Source: Akkermansiaceae bacterium (GTDB taxonomy: Bacteria > Verrucomicrobiota > Verrucomicrobiia > Verrucomicrobiales > Akkermansiaceae). Taken from it: a DNA stretch of 64,000 nucleotides. Positions 1-8,934 of the stretch are shown piece after piece. Position numbers and translations under genes: made by a program. The DNA lies in assembly GCA_903906515.1 (NCBI GenBank), contig CAIVKO010000065.1:1-64000 (forward strand). The letters are read 5' to 3'. The notes under the pieces are model-generated. The model was not told where the DNA came from. It did not search any database and worked only from the letters and a program-made list of their open reading frames with translations. Positions within the stretch are counted from its first letter, which is position 1; each line of letters opens with the position of its first letter.

Positions 1-711
1 AAAATTATTAAAACCCCGGACTTCAAGGCTCCGCCTGCCAACGTCGGGCCGCTATTCACCGATTGTTTCTCTGACAACAACTATCTTTACAGCAAATACA
101 GCAACGAAGATGCCAGTGTGGATTTCATCGGTTACAGTCCGACCTGCGTGCTGGCCAAACTCATCTCCTACTACCGCCCCGCGAGATTCGTCGCCACGAA
201 GTCAGGATCGAAAGCCTCCACTGTCGATTTCAACCAACTGAGCTGGAATCCAGGAAGGGATGATTGTCCGATGCGCCTGGAGGAAATCGATGGGTTCTTT
301 CAATACATTCATGATCAGGGACGGCAGCTGAAGCTCCACGATCCAATACCCGGGAAGGATTTTCTTGGCAATCTCGTCAAACTCACCGACGTCCGCAGCA
401 AGCCAATCCTCAGCGCGCTCACCCCGGAAAACAGGACGCAAGTGTCCGAACTCATCCGCAAGGACCTGCTGCAAAGCCGCCCCGTTGTGATCGTGTTTTC
501 TCAGGACGGCGGAGCCGCTGATACCACCCGCTGGGCGCTCATTGATGGCATCAACAGCAACGGGCATTTGCATGTGGATTTTCCCCTCAACTCCAAGCTT
601 TTCATAGACGGAGAGTGGAAGGATATGAAGTCGGACTATTTCCGGACCGAAGAACTTTCCTTACCGCGTCACAAAACTTTGGTGGTGACTTCCTGCTATT
701 ATACCAAGTAG
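1..711 (+). CDS. C39-like (papain-fold) exported protein, 5' partial
   Basis: The reading frame is open from base 1, so the start lies upstream. The GTG at 118 is internal. A cysteine in a 'SPTCVLAKLISYY' context resembles the nucleophile region of C39-like bacteriocin peptidases (Cys, then hydrophobic residues ending in YY). A later 'RWALIDGINSNGHLHVDFP' stretch resembles the family's GH-x-V-x-x-G...D-P region, but the expected histidine is replaced by Arg-Trp. This suggests a divergent or inactive C39-like fold. It ends 20 bases before the convergent GH29 gene. Family assignment is by motif resemblance only; it could equally be an unrelated cysteine-containing protein. Confidence 0.45.
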   Translation, partial: KIIKTPDFKAPPANVGPLFTDCFSDNNYLYSKYSNEDASVDFIGYSPTCVLAKLISYYRPARFVATKSGSKASTVDFNQLSWNPGRDDCPMRLEEIDGFFQYIHDQGRQLKLHDPIPGKDFLGNLVKLTDVRSKPILSALTPENRTQVSELIRKDLLQSRPVVIVFSQDGGAADTTRWALIDGINSNGHLHVDFPLNSKLFIDGEWKDMKSDYFRTEELSLPRHKTLVVTSCYYTK

Positions 712-731
712 CACGGTGCTGCTGGCTGCCA

Positions 732-2261
732 TTAGCGGATGGGTGGGATCCACGGAGCGAACTCAGGTTCCAGATACAGTCCAAAATCTGACAGCGCTGG
801 GCAAACCGGGCTTTTGGTGACACGGAGGCGAAGTTTGGTTGCTGTGATGGTTTTCGGAAGCCGCCAGAGACGGCAGGCACCGATGGATTCGGCTTTGGCG
901 AGTTCTTTCCACTCGCCGTCCACCCAGGCGTCCACGGCAGCGCCTTCGAGGCGTTGGCCGAGGCGGATGTCTTCACGGAGCCGGATCAGGTTGAAGTCCA
1001 CCGGACCTTGCAATTCGAGCACGACTTCCGGTGTGGTCACGGAGTCGTCGGTAATCCAGGCGCTCCACAGGTCGGAATCTAGCAGTTTTTTCGCAGCGTA
1101 ACGCGAATCATTGCCACGCACGTTGCTGGCGGCGAGGACGGCGCTCTCGGCGAGGTTGGTGGCAAATGTCTGGCGGAGGTGCTCGCCGAACTGCTTGAGG
1201 CTGGCCACGTCGTTTTCATGAAGCAGGCCGCGGCGGTCGGGCGGAGCGTTGAGCAGGAGGGTGCAACCGTGGCCGACGGAGTTCAGATAGATGGACATCA
1301 GGTTTTCCGGCGAACGGACCTTGCCGTTTTCGCTCGCGTGCCAGAACCAACCGGGGCGGATCGAAACATCGACTTCGGACATCACCCACTGCTTGCCATT
1401 GCGGGTACCGGAACCAAGATGGGGAATGTTAGTTCCGGGATTTTGGCCGGACTGGTAGGTGATGGTAGCCCACACCGTGTCCGGCGAGTGGCCGCCCTCA
1501 TTGCCACACCAGCGCATGTCCGGACCCACGTCGGAGAACAAGACGGCCTGCGATTGCAGTTGTTTCATCAACGCCCAAGTGGTGGGCCAATCGTAGTAAG
1601 TTTTGTTATCGATGCGGCGGTTTTCCAAATCCACCTTGGCTTCCACCGGTCCGACCTTGCCGCGGTAGTAACCGGTGCCGCCATTGGCTCCGTCCATCCA
1701 TATTTCAAACACCGGCCCGTAGTTCGTCAGCAACTCCCGCAACTGCGCGCGATAGGTCTCGATATATTCCGGTTTGCCGTAAGTCGGATGATTCCGATCC
1801 CATGGAGAAAGGTAGACACCAAACTCCACACCGGCGGCTTTGCAGGCCTCGGAGAATTCCTTGACCACATCGCCTTTGCCACTGCGGAACGGGCTGTTAG
1901 CAATGTCATGTTCGGTGGTGGCGCTGGGCCACAGGCAGAAACCGTCGTGGTGCTTGCAAGTGAGAATCACCCCCTTGGCGCCGCCGGCCTTGAGCGCGCC
2001 GACGATTTGGCTGGCGTCAAATGCGCTCGGGTTGAAGAGGGTTTCCGACTCGGTGCCCAGGCCCCATTCGCGGTCGGTGAAGGTATCCACGGTGAAATGA
2101 CAGAAAGCGTAGAACGCGCGCTCCGCTTGTTTCACCTGAGCCGGAGTCGGAGTGACTCCATAGGGCGTGGGCGGTTCGGTAGCGGTGGCGAGTGACACAC
2201 AGGACCAGCTCAAACCCGCGACGAGAAGAGCGCCCAAACAGGTGAAGTTAACGGTTTTCAT
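732..2261 (-). CDS. alpha-L-fucosidase, GH29, exported
   Basis: It should hydrolyse terminal alpha-L-fucose from glycans outside the cytoplasm. A Sec signal peptide ends near ATATA. The GH29 barrel follows with 'FNPSAFDASQIVGALKAGG', 'KHHDGFCLWPS', and the nucleophile Asp in 'FEIWMDGANGG'. The last 130 residues look like a discoidin-like (F5/8) beta-sandwich. The length of 509 residues is normal for the family. It stands alone on the minus strand. The upstream region is a scar region with repeats rather than an operon partner. A second GH29 lies at 50834-52315; the two are divergent enough to have different substrates. Confidence 0.9.
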   Translation of the reverse strand: MKTVNFTCLGALLVAGLSWSCVSLATATEPPTPYGVTPTPAQVKQAERAFYAFCHFTVDTFTDREWGLGTESETLFNPSAFDASQIVGALKAGGAKGVILTCKHHDGFCLWPSATTEHDIANSPFRSGKGDVVKEFSEACKAAGVEFGVYLSPWDRNHPTYGKPEYIETYRAQLRELLTNYGPVFEIWMDGANGGTGYYRGKVGPVEAKVDLENRRIDNKTYYDWPTTWALMKQLQSQAVLFSDVGPDMRWCGNEGGHSPDTVWATITYQSGQNPGTNIPHLGSGTRNGKQWVMSEVDVSIRPGWFWHASENGKVRSPENLMSIYLNSVGHGCTLLLNAPPDRRGLLHENDVASLKQFGEHLRQTFATNLAESAVLAASNVRGNDSRYAAKKLLDSDLWSAWITDDSVTTPEVVLELQGPVDFNLIRLREDIRLGQRLEGAAVDAWVDGEWKELAKAESIGACRLWRLPKTITATKLRLRVTKSPVCPALSDFGLYLEPEFAPWIPPIR

Positions 2262-2388
2262 ACAGGACTTTGGTGGTTTGGCGAAACGATCTGGAAATGA
2301 GTCGTCAACAATGGACTACGCCATTGCGAGGGCGTGACTTTCAAATGTTAGATCAGAACACGCGACCTATATCCCGCAAGCCGTTCGC

Positions 2389-2446
2389 CTGCGATGGTGA
2401 TGGTGATGGTGATGGTGATGGCATTCGCACCCGCACGCTTGGTGGC
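2389..2446 (-). pseudogene. scrap of an RND pump gene with expanded GATGGT repeat
   Basis: On the minus strand this reads like the '[13 protein letters not shown]' stretch of the RND pump at 4578-7853 (compare about 6921-6960), but an I-T dipeptide is repeated. The cause is a hexanucleotide GATGGT present about 4.5 times at 2393-2421, where the intact gene has one to two units. Homology covers only about 40-55 bases, so it is a fragment, not a gene. The scrap of an adaptor gene start at 2720-2775 is in the same order and strand as in the intact operon. Confidence 0.5.
2393..2421. repeat. tandem GATGGT hexanucleotide repeat
   Basis: Four perfect GATGGT units are followed by a partial unit ending GATGGC. 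In the homologous place of the intact RND pump gene (about 6925) there is a single GATGGTGATGGC, so the tract appears to have expanded after the copy lost function. Confidence 0.8.
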
Positions 2447-2455
2447 GGCGGGAGC

Positions 2456-2712
2456 TTAGAGCCTGTCCTAAGAATGGCAGGGACCGATATTGCCTCCGTT
2501 GCACTCCGGCCATGCGGTATGCGCTTCGCGATTTGCTTGTGCTGCTAAAAGCAGCGGGGCATTCCGGGCGGTCCGGCGAATGGAAGGAGAACGCGGGCGA
2601 TCATAAAAACGCTTGATAATCGACTCATGGCTGATCGTTCATGATTCATTCTCGCGGACCTCCCGGAGGATCGGTTCCTGCCTGCTGCAATATTCAGACA
2701 GTCTCTTAGACA
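2456..2712. repeat. interspersed palindromic repeat, copy 1
   Basis: Outer arms read 'GGCAGGGACCGA' on the left (about 2476) and the inverse near 2655-2682. An inner core at 2566-2658 runs from GGGCGGTCCGGCGAATG to CATTCTCGCGGACC. The core matches copy 2 (38448-38532, opposite strand) nearly base for base. The arms match copy 3 (44509-44641). About 65 bases extra sit in the left arm. No transposase is encoded, so it is a non-autonomous or extragenic palindromic element. Confidence 0.75.
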
Positions 2713-2719
2713 GGAATCG

Positions 2720-2775
2720 AACGAGAGCAAGGCGAGGGCATGGTTTTTTCATCGTGGGTTCATGATTCGTTTGTC
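2720..2775 (-). pseudogene. scrap: start of an RND adaptor gene
   Basis: Bases 2720-2775 closely match the start of the adaptor gene at about 8850-8912, including the upstream stretch around 'GTTCATGATTCGTTT' and the first codons. Here they read MKKPCPRLALV, against [12 protein letters not shown] in the intact gene. After about 10 codons the similarity ends at the repeat element. It is a truncated 5' end of a former paralogous efflux operon. Confidence 0.6.
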
Positions 2776-3007
2776 CCTACTTACTGATAAATCTTTGGTT
2801 AGCACAACAAGTATTTCAACCTCCGTCTCGCTCTGAATTCTTTTCTGATATATTTCTTGTGATCGTTAAGGTGATGTCTATCATCCCCGGCGGAAAATCG
2901 ACTCCTTGTTTTCCGATGTCTTGATGTCCGATCTTCCGGTAATAGTGTTCCTGGTGATCGTGCCTATGTGATTTCGGACGTTGCCGGTTTTCCGTAGATC
3001 AAAACAC

Positions 3008-3445
3008 ATGAAAATACATCAAATTCTATCCACCGTATTCGCCGCTGCCTGCCTTTCAAACTGCGCATCCATCACCCGCGGGACGACGGACGCACTGGTC
3101 GTGAAATCAAATCCGGACCAGGCTGACGTCAGGGTCACTCGCGTCGACAAGCCATTGACCAAAAAGGAATTATCGTCCAACTCGAACGACGGACAGACGA
3201 TCACTGGTAAAACCCCCGCAACCTTCAAACTTCAACGCAAGGGTGAATACAATGTCCAACTTTCCAAAGCCGACTACAAATCCACAGAGACCCGCGTCAC
3301 CAACCACGTTTCCGGCATGGGTGGCACAGCCATGGCCGGAAATGTCATCGTGGGGGGATTGATCGGCTTGGGTGTGGATGCGGCCAGCGGCGCCACCAAG
3401 GACCTAACTCCAAATCCGATCGAAATCATCCTTCAGAAACGCTAA
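3008..3445 (+). CDS. small outer-membrane-type lipoprotein with PEGA-like region
   Basis: ATG 3008 is preferred over 2981 because it directly precedes a lipoprotein signal: basic start, hydrophobic stretch, and lipobox 'LSNC' at about residues 13-16. The mature part has 'SNPDQADVRV' and 'GKTPATFKLQRKGEYNVQL', typical of PEGA-like beta domains. A Gly/Val-rich hydrophobic segment ('NVIVGGLIGLGVDAASGA') follows and may lie in a membrane. Such proteins are usually exported and of unknown function. It is a single gene with no visible operon partner. Confidence 0.65.
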   Translation: MKIHQILSTVFAAACLSNCASITRGTTDALVVKSNPDQADVRVTRVDKPLTKKELSSNSNDGQTITGKTPATFKLQRKGEYNVQLSKADYKSTETRVTNHVSGMGGTAMAGNVIVGGLIGLGVDAASGATKDLTPNPIEIILQKR

Positions 3446-3828
3446 CGGGATTTCGCAACACACTACCGCTCCTTTCCAAGATTTTAACAAAGGGGCTGTT
3501 CGTTGATCGTGCCGCCATGCTGGAAATGTTTAGCGTCTGTAGCGGCGTGTCTATGACCGTCGCTAATTGCCCCCGAGAATGGGGTGTTCAAGAAAAGCTG
3601 AAGCATTACTTCGCAGATCACCTTGGCTCCACCCCTCTACACACAATCCACTCCCTAAGAGTTCGCGGCCCTGGAACCGTTTTGGAATGCACGGGCGGCC
3701 CAGTGCAGGGCCTTTGACAGTTGAATGGAATTCTGTCCGACACGTTCTGAATCTAGCAGTATCAATGGAAAGAAAAATACCGTTTCACAGATGGTCATCA
3801 TATCTATCATGTTAATCCGAGAGGACTA
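3446..3828. other. 383-bp gap with no recognisable gene
   Basis: Small open frames here (for example 3517-3717 and 3567-3815) show no family resemblance or export signal, and overlap each other in different frames. I see no RNA gene or clear hairpin terminator. Confidence 0.5.
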
Positions 3829-4539
3829 ATGGCCCCATTTATTCTTCTCGGGATTTCCCTTCTCTCCTTCGCGATTCCACTCCGTGCGGAGGACGGCGTG
3901 CCGAAGGAGACTCCTCTTTTTGTGACGGGTGAGAATTTTCTCGGCATCGATGATCGCATATTCCCGCTCGGTTGGTCGGCGGAGGGGAAATTCGCCTGGA
4001 TTTGCAAGCAGTCGAACGAGGCAGCCGATGAGTGCGCCTGGTTGGTGACCATTCAGGACATGAAGTCTAACAATATATTAACCGCGGAAAAATTCATGAT
4101 GCCCGATGATCAGGCCAATGACATCGCGCAACTATGGGCCTCTCACGGAAAGGCGATCACGGCACTCCTGGAAAAGCATGCGGTGAAGCGCAGCCCTCAG
4201 GCGATGGATAACTTCCCTCTCGTATTGGAAAAACACCGTAGCTCCGTATTCCTGCCCATCATCGAATCCGTCACAGGCAAGCACAAGGAGCTGCAGTTTA
4301 CAGGCGTGAAGAGTTTCCAAGTTTTTAAATCATCCAACGAAAAGAAAGTGCCGCTTTTCCAGAAAAACCACGAAGGTTACCTATTTCCATTCAGCGTCGC
4401 CATCGCCGGTTGTTTCGTGAGCCCCGACGAAGCGTATGCCGCCATCGTGATCACCAGTTGCTGGCGTGGCTGGGAAGGAGCGCCGCACCCGCGCAAGATC
4501 GAATCGCTCGCGGGCTTCAAGACGAAGATCGGGGATTGA
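3829..4539 (+). CDS. exported protein of unknown function
   Basis: A short Sec signal ('MAPFILLGISLLSFAIPLRAED') precedes about 215 residues without a domain I recognise. The repeated pattern of an aromatic/Gly region ('FPLGWSAEGKFAWICKQ') and a late 'VSPDEAYAAIVITSCWRGWEG' resembles secreted proteins that report on stored settings or beta-propeller-like blades, but this is weak. Three cysteines (C59, C69 and two near the C-terminus) could form disulfides in the periplasm. It stops 38 bases before the convergent RND pump gene. Confidence 0.55.
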   Translation: MAPFILLGISLLSFAIPLRAEDGVPKETPLFVTGENFLGIDDRIFPLGWSAEGKFAWICKQSNEAADECAWLVTIQDMKSNNILTAEKFMMPDDQANDIAQLWASHGKAITALLEKHAVKRSPQAMDNFPLVLEKHRSSVFLPIIESVTGKHKELQFTGVKSFQVFKSSNEKKVPLFQKNHEGYLFPFSVAIAGCFVSPDEAYAAIVITSCWRGWEGAPHPRKIESLAGFKTKIGD

Positions 4540-4577
4540 AGGCTTTGTGCGGGCAGACACAGGAGCAGCAGTTCGTG

Positions 4578-7500
4578 CTATTTTGAAAAGCGCTTGGCGG
4601 CCATGAAATAGAGCACAGGCACGGCCATGCGGCTGATCAGGAGGCTGGCGATTTCACCGGCCATCAGCGCGATGGCGAGGCCTTGGAAGATCGGATCAGC
4701 GAGAATGACGGCGGCTCCCACGACGACCGCCATGGCGGTCAGTAACATCGGGCGGAATCGCACCGCACCGGCATCGATGACAGCTTCGGACAAGGCCATG
4801 CCCTCGCGGACGCGCAGTTCGATGAAATCGACGAGGATGATGGAATTACGGACCACGATGCCGCCTCCGGCCATGAAGCCGATCATGCTGGTGGCGGTGA
4901 AAAACGCTCCAAGCATCCCATGCGCCGGCAGGATGCCGACGAGTGAGAACGGAATGGCCACCATCACGATGGCCGGGGTGATAAAGCTGCGGAACCAGCC
5001 GACCATGAGCACGTAGATAAGGATCAAGCACGCCCCGAAAGCCGCACCAAGATCGCGGAAAACCTCAATGGTGATATGCCATTCGCCGTCCCATTTCATC
5101 GCGGGTTCGGAATCGCTGAAAGGCATGGAGGCATTGAGGATTTGCATGGGCTTGCCACTGCCGCCGAATTCGCGGGTATCGATTTTTTTCAATGCCTCAT
5201 TCATCTTGAAGATGGCATAGACCGGGCTTTCCACCACGCCCGCGACATCGCCGATGACATAGGTCACCGGCATCAGATTCTTGTGATAGAGACTCTTCTC
5301 GACGGTGGTGCGCTCGACTCTGACAAGCTCGCGCAACGGCACCAGTGGTGAGTCGGACGCCCCGGGTTCCGGCAGGGCGTTGGCATCGCCGGAGCGTACC
5401 CGAAGAGCAAGTAACTCGTCGGTCGTGGTCTTGGATGAGCGCGGGAGTTCGAGGCGGATGTTGACGTCTTCTTTCTCAGCAGGCTGGTGCAGCAGATCGA
5501 CGTTCTCGCCATCGACGGCGATCTTGAGCGTCTGCGAAATGGTGGCGGCGCTGATGCCGTGCAGCGCGGCTTTTTCCTTGTCGATGACAAGCTTGTCCTT
5601 TTGTTGATCCGCCTCGCTATACCAATCGACATCGACCACGCCGGGAGTTTGCTTGAACACGCTCTTCACCTTTTCTGCGAGTTTGAGGCGGTCTTGTTCG
5701 GTGGGTCCGTAAATTTCGGCGACGAGAGTTTGTAGGACGGGCGGCCCCGGTGGTACCTCGGCGATGGCGACGCGAGCCTTGTAGCGTTCCGCGATAGCGG
5801 TGACACGCGATCGGATGCGTTTGGCGATATCGTGGCTCTGGGCCTTGCGCTTGCTCTTGCCGACAAGGTTGACCTGAATATCCGCCACGTTGGCACCGCG
5901 CCGCATGAAATAGTGACGCACCAGTCCGTTGAAGTTATAGGGCGAGGCGACGCCTGCATAAACCTGATAGTCGGTGACTTCCGGCTCCACGCGTACAGCA
6001 GTCGCCATTTCGCGGGCCACAGAAGCCGTTTGTTCCAGCGAGGAACCTTCCGGCATGTTCAGAATGATTTGAAACTCGCTCTTGTTGTCGAAGGGCAGCA
6101 TTTTCACCTTCACCCATCCGAGACCCACCGTGGCCATCGAACCTAACAGCAGAAGGGTGATCCCGACGAGGAAAGCCCAGCGCCAACCGGCGTGATGAAT
6201 CAACGGACTCATCACGCGGCGGTAGAGTTTGGTGAAAAAGTCCTCGGCGTGTTCGGACGCCATGTGTTTTATTCCGGCGCTCTCCGCGACTCCTTCGGTG
6301 AGTTTCGAATATTTCCCGCCCCAGCGCAGGATGCGGATGGATGCCCATGGCGTGACGATGAAGGCGATCAACAGAGACCAGAACATGGCGGCGCTGGCAC
6401 CGATCGGGATCGGCCGCATGTAAGGACCCATCAAGCCGCCGACGAAGGCCATCGGCAACACCGCCGCGATCACCGCGAAGGTGGCGAGGATGGTGGGATT
6501 GCCGACTTCCCCCACGGCCTCGACGGCGATGGACGACCAGTTGCGGCCCTTGTTTTGCGGCAGATGGAAGTGCCGCACGATGTTCTCAACCACCACAATC
6601 GCATCATCGACGAGGATGCCGATGCTGAAAATCAGCGCGAACAGCGTGATGCGGTTCAGGGTAAAACCATAGAGATAAAAGATGAGCAGTGTGAGCGCCA
6701 GAGTGGCCGGAATGGCGACAGCGACGATGCCCGACTCCCGCCAGCCCAGCGTGAGCAGGATGAGAATGGCCACGCTGAAAACAGCGATGCCCATGTGTAA
6801 CAGAAGTTCGTTAGATTTCTCCGCTGCGGTTTCGCCATAATTTCGTGTGACGCTAACCGTCACGTCCGCCGGGATGATCGTGCCCTTGAGCATGTTCACC
6901 TTGCGGATCACTTCTTCCGCGATGGTGATGGCATTCGCGCCCGGACGCTTGGCGACGGTAAGAGTAACAGCGGGTTCATCTCCGTTCTTGCCGCCATGGA
7001 AGACATACTGCGTGGGTTCCTCGCCACCATCGAAAATCTCGGCCACCTCACGCAAATACACCGGACGTCCACTGAACACACCGATGACCACATTGCCGAC
7101 GTCCTCCGCGGTTTTAAGAAACGCCCCGGTTTCCACAAGTACCTCGTGGTTTCCCGTGGTCAACCCGCCCGCGCGGAATTGCTGGTTCGCTTGCTGGAGC
7201 ATCGGCACCAAACCTGCCGGACTCAGATTGCGCGAGGCGAGCTTCACCGGATCCAGCAAGACCCGTACCGCGCGGCGCGATCCGCCTAACAACGATGTCT
7301 CCGCCACCTGGGGAACTTGTTTCACCGATTCATCCACCTGCGCGGCAAGCCGCCGCAGGGTCAGATGATCGTAGCGGTCGCTATGAAAAGTCAGCGCCAA
7401 AACCGGCACGTCATCGATGCTCTTAGGCTTGATTAGCGGCCACGTCGCACCGAGCGGGATGCGGTCGAAATTCGAGCGCAGTTTTTCGGTGAGCCTCACC

Positions 7501-7853
7501 AGGCTGCGTTCGGGATCCTCGCCTACCTTGAAGCGCACGATGACCAGGCTCTCGCTGTCGCGCGAGGTCGAGTAAATGTATTCCACGCCGGGCATTTCCC
7601 ACAGCAGCTTTTCCATCGGACGCGTGGCGCGCTCCTCGACTTCCTTGGAACTGGAACCTGGCATCGAAACCATCACATCGACCATCGGCACCTTGATCTG
7701 CGGTTCTTCCTCGCGTGGAAGAAGAATGATGGCCGCCACTCCTAACAACACCGCTGCGATGACGATCAGGGGCGTGAGTTTAGAATCGATGAATGCCGCC
7801 GCGATCCGGCCGGCGATGCCGGGGGACGGATTCTCTTCGGGTGAATCGCTCAT
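4578..7853 (-). CDS. RND efflux pump, inner-membrane permease
   Basis: Proton-driven RND transporter of about 1091 residues, the usual size. TM1 is at '[20 protein letters not shown]'. The TM4 proton-relay aspartates are visible in '[13 protein letters not shown]' (around residue 435). A second half repeats the fold with '[19 protein letters not shown]'. The start overlaps the adaptor stop by ATGA (7850-7853), so the two are translationally coupled. No TolC-type outer-membrane gene is next door. Substrate cannot be read from sequence; the periplasmic loops look nearer to drug/solvent pumps of environmental bacteria than to heavy-metal pumps. Confidence 0.92.
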   Translation of the reverse strand: MSDSPEENPSPGIAGRIAAAFIDSKLTPLIVIAAVLLGVAAIILLPREEEPQIKVPMVDVMVSMPGSSSKEVEERATRPMEKLLWEMPGVEYIYSTSRDSESLVIVRFKVGEDPERSLVRLTEKLRSNFDRIPLGATWPLIKPKSIDDVPVLALTFHSDRYDHLTLRRLAAQVDESVKQVPQVAETSLLGGSRRAVRVLLDPVKLASRNLSPAGLVPMLQQANQQFRAGGLTTGNHEVLVETGAFLKTAEDVGNVVIGVFSGRPVYLREVAEIFDGGEEPTQYVFHGGKNGDEPAVTLTVAKRPGANAITIAEEVIRKVNMLKGTIIPADVTVSVTRNYGETAAEKSNELLLHMGIAVFSVAILILLTLGWRESGIVAVAIPATLALTLLIFYLYGFTLNRITLFALIFSIGILVDDAIVVVENIVRHFHLPQNKGRNWSSIAVEAVGEVGNPTILATFAVIAAVLPMAFVGGLMGPYMRPIPIGASAAMFWSLLIAFIVTPWASIRILRWGGKYSKLTEGVAESAGIKHMASEHAEDFFTKLYRRVMSPLIHHAGWRWAFLVGITLLLLGSMATVGLGWVKVKMLPFDNKSEFQIILNMPEGSSLEQTASVAREMATAVRVEPEVTDYQVYAGVASPYNFNGLVRHYFMRRGANVADIQVNLVGKSKRKAQSHDIAKRIRSRVTAIAERYKARVAIAEVPPGPPVLQTLVAEIYGPTEQDRLKLAEKVKSVFKQTPGVVDVDWYSEADQQKDKLVIDKEKAALHGISAATISQTLKIAVDGENVDLLHQPAEKEDVNIRLELPRSSKTTTDELLALRVRSGDANALPEPGASDSPLVPLRELVRVERTTVEKSLYHKNLMPVTYVIGDVAGVVESPVYAIFKMNEALKKIDTREFGGSGKPMQILNASMPFSDSEPAMKWDGEWHITIEVFRDLGAAFGACLILIYVLMVGWFRSFITPAIVMVAIPFSLVGILPAHGMLGAFFTATSMIGFMAGGGIVVRNSIILVDFIELRVREGMALSEAVIDAGAVRFRPMLLTAMAVVVGAAVILADPIFQGLAIALMAGEIASLLISRMAVPVLYFMAAKRFSK

Positions 7854-8884
7854 GGCCGGAGTGTTACGGGTTGTCCATCGGTGAGTTTCGCGACATCGCT
7901 GACGATGACTTCCTCGCCCTCTTCAATGCCTGATAGAATCCCGACGCCGCCATTCATCGCCTTGCCTGTCTTGACGAGGCGCAGCGTGGCGCGTCCTTCA
8001 CGGACGACGAAGACCATTTCCATCTGACCGCGCTTGATCACCGCTCCGGCGGGCACTTTCAGCACCTTGGTTTCCGCCACAGGAACAGACACCCGGCCGA
8101 ATTGACCGGTGCGCAGGCCGGTTGTATTTGTTAGATCGAATTTCACCTGAAACGTCCGGCTTGCCGCATCGGCCACCGGCGCGATCTCGCTCACCGTGCC
8201 TTCGAATGCCTGCGGAATCGAGGCCACCTTCACTTGCATCTTGTCACCCGGTTTCACGCGATCGAGGATCGCCTCCGGCAGATCGGCTTCGAAACGCAGC
8301 GAACCCGGAGCCTCGATCTCCATCAGCGCTTTTCCCGGCATCGCAAGATCCCCGACATCGGCGAGCTTACGGGTGATGACGCCATCAAAGGGGGCCGTCA
8401 CCCGCGCATAACCGAGCATCGTTTCAGCCTCGCTCAATGCTGCGGCCGCCACCTTCTGCCGGGCATCCGCCGTGTCGTAGTCCTGCTTGCTGATGGCATT
8501 GGTGGCGATGAGTTGTTTGTAGCGCGCCAGATCCTTGACGGCCTGATCCAGCGTGGCGGTCGCCTGTTCGCGCCGCGCGAGGATTTCCCCGGCGTCCACC
8601 TCGGCGAGTAGTGCTCCGGATTTCACCATTTGGCCTGGCGCAACCAGGTATTGCAGGACACGACCGCTCACCTTTGCCTCGATCACCGCCCGTTGTTTCG
8701 AGCGCACCGTGCCCACGACTTCCTCGGAAGCTTGATGGAGTTCAAAGCCAACGGTCATGGCCTGAACCGGTAGCGCATCACCCGTGGCTGGCGATGAATT
8801 GGCTGATTGACGCTTGCCACAACTCGCCAACATGAGTGCTGGCAGAATAAAAACGAGAGCGAGACGATGGTATGGATTTTTCAT
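7850..8884 (-). CDS. RND efflux adaptor (membrane fusion protein), lipoprotein
   Basis: This periplasmic adaptor links the pump to an outer-membrane channel. ATG 8884 is chosen because '[22 protein letters not shown]' gives a clean lipoprotein signal with lipobox LASC; the frame can extend to 8923 but that part is not signal-like. Order: barrel-sandwich/lipoyl half ('[20 protein letters not shown]'), alpha-hairpin (about residues 95-135), second lipoyl half ('[18 protein letters not shown]'), beta-barrel, and membrane-proximal domain. It is coupled to the pump gene and lies 50 bases downstream of the DUF6288-type gene. Confidence 0.92.
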   Translation of the reverse strand: MKNPYHRLALVFILPALMLASCGKRQSANSSPATGDALPVQAMTVGFELHQASEEVVGTVRSKQRAVIEAKVSGRVLQYLVAPGQMVKSGALLAEVDAGEILARREQATATLDQAVKDLARYKQLIATNAISKQDYDTADARQKVAAAALSEAETMLGYARVTAPFDGVITRKLADVGDLAMPGKALMEIEAPGSLRFEADLPEAILDRVKPGDKMQVKVASIPQAFEGTVSEIAPVADAASRTFQVKFDLTNTTGLRTGQFGRVSVPVAETKVLKVPAGAVIKRGQMEMVFVVREGRATLRLVKTGKAMNGGVGILSGIEEGEEVIVSDVAKLTDGQPVTLRP

Positions 8885-8934
8885 GGTGGGTTCATGATTC
8901 GTTTGCCCTCCGTTTTGATGCATGGCCCGTGTTT

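Noticed and set aside
3517-3815. Small open frames between the lipoprotein and the exported protein genes
   Set aside because: Two overlapping frames, no export signal or motif, composition like non-coding DNA.
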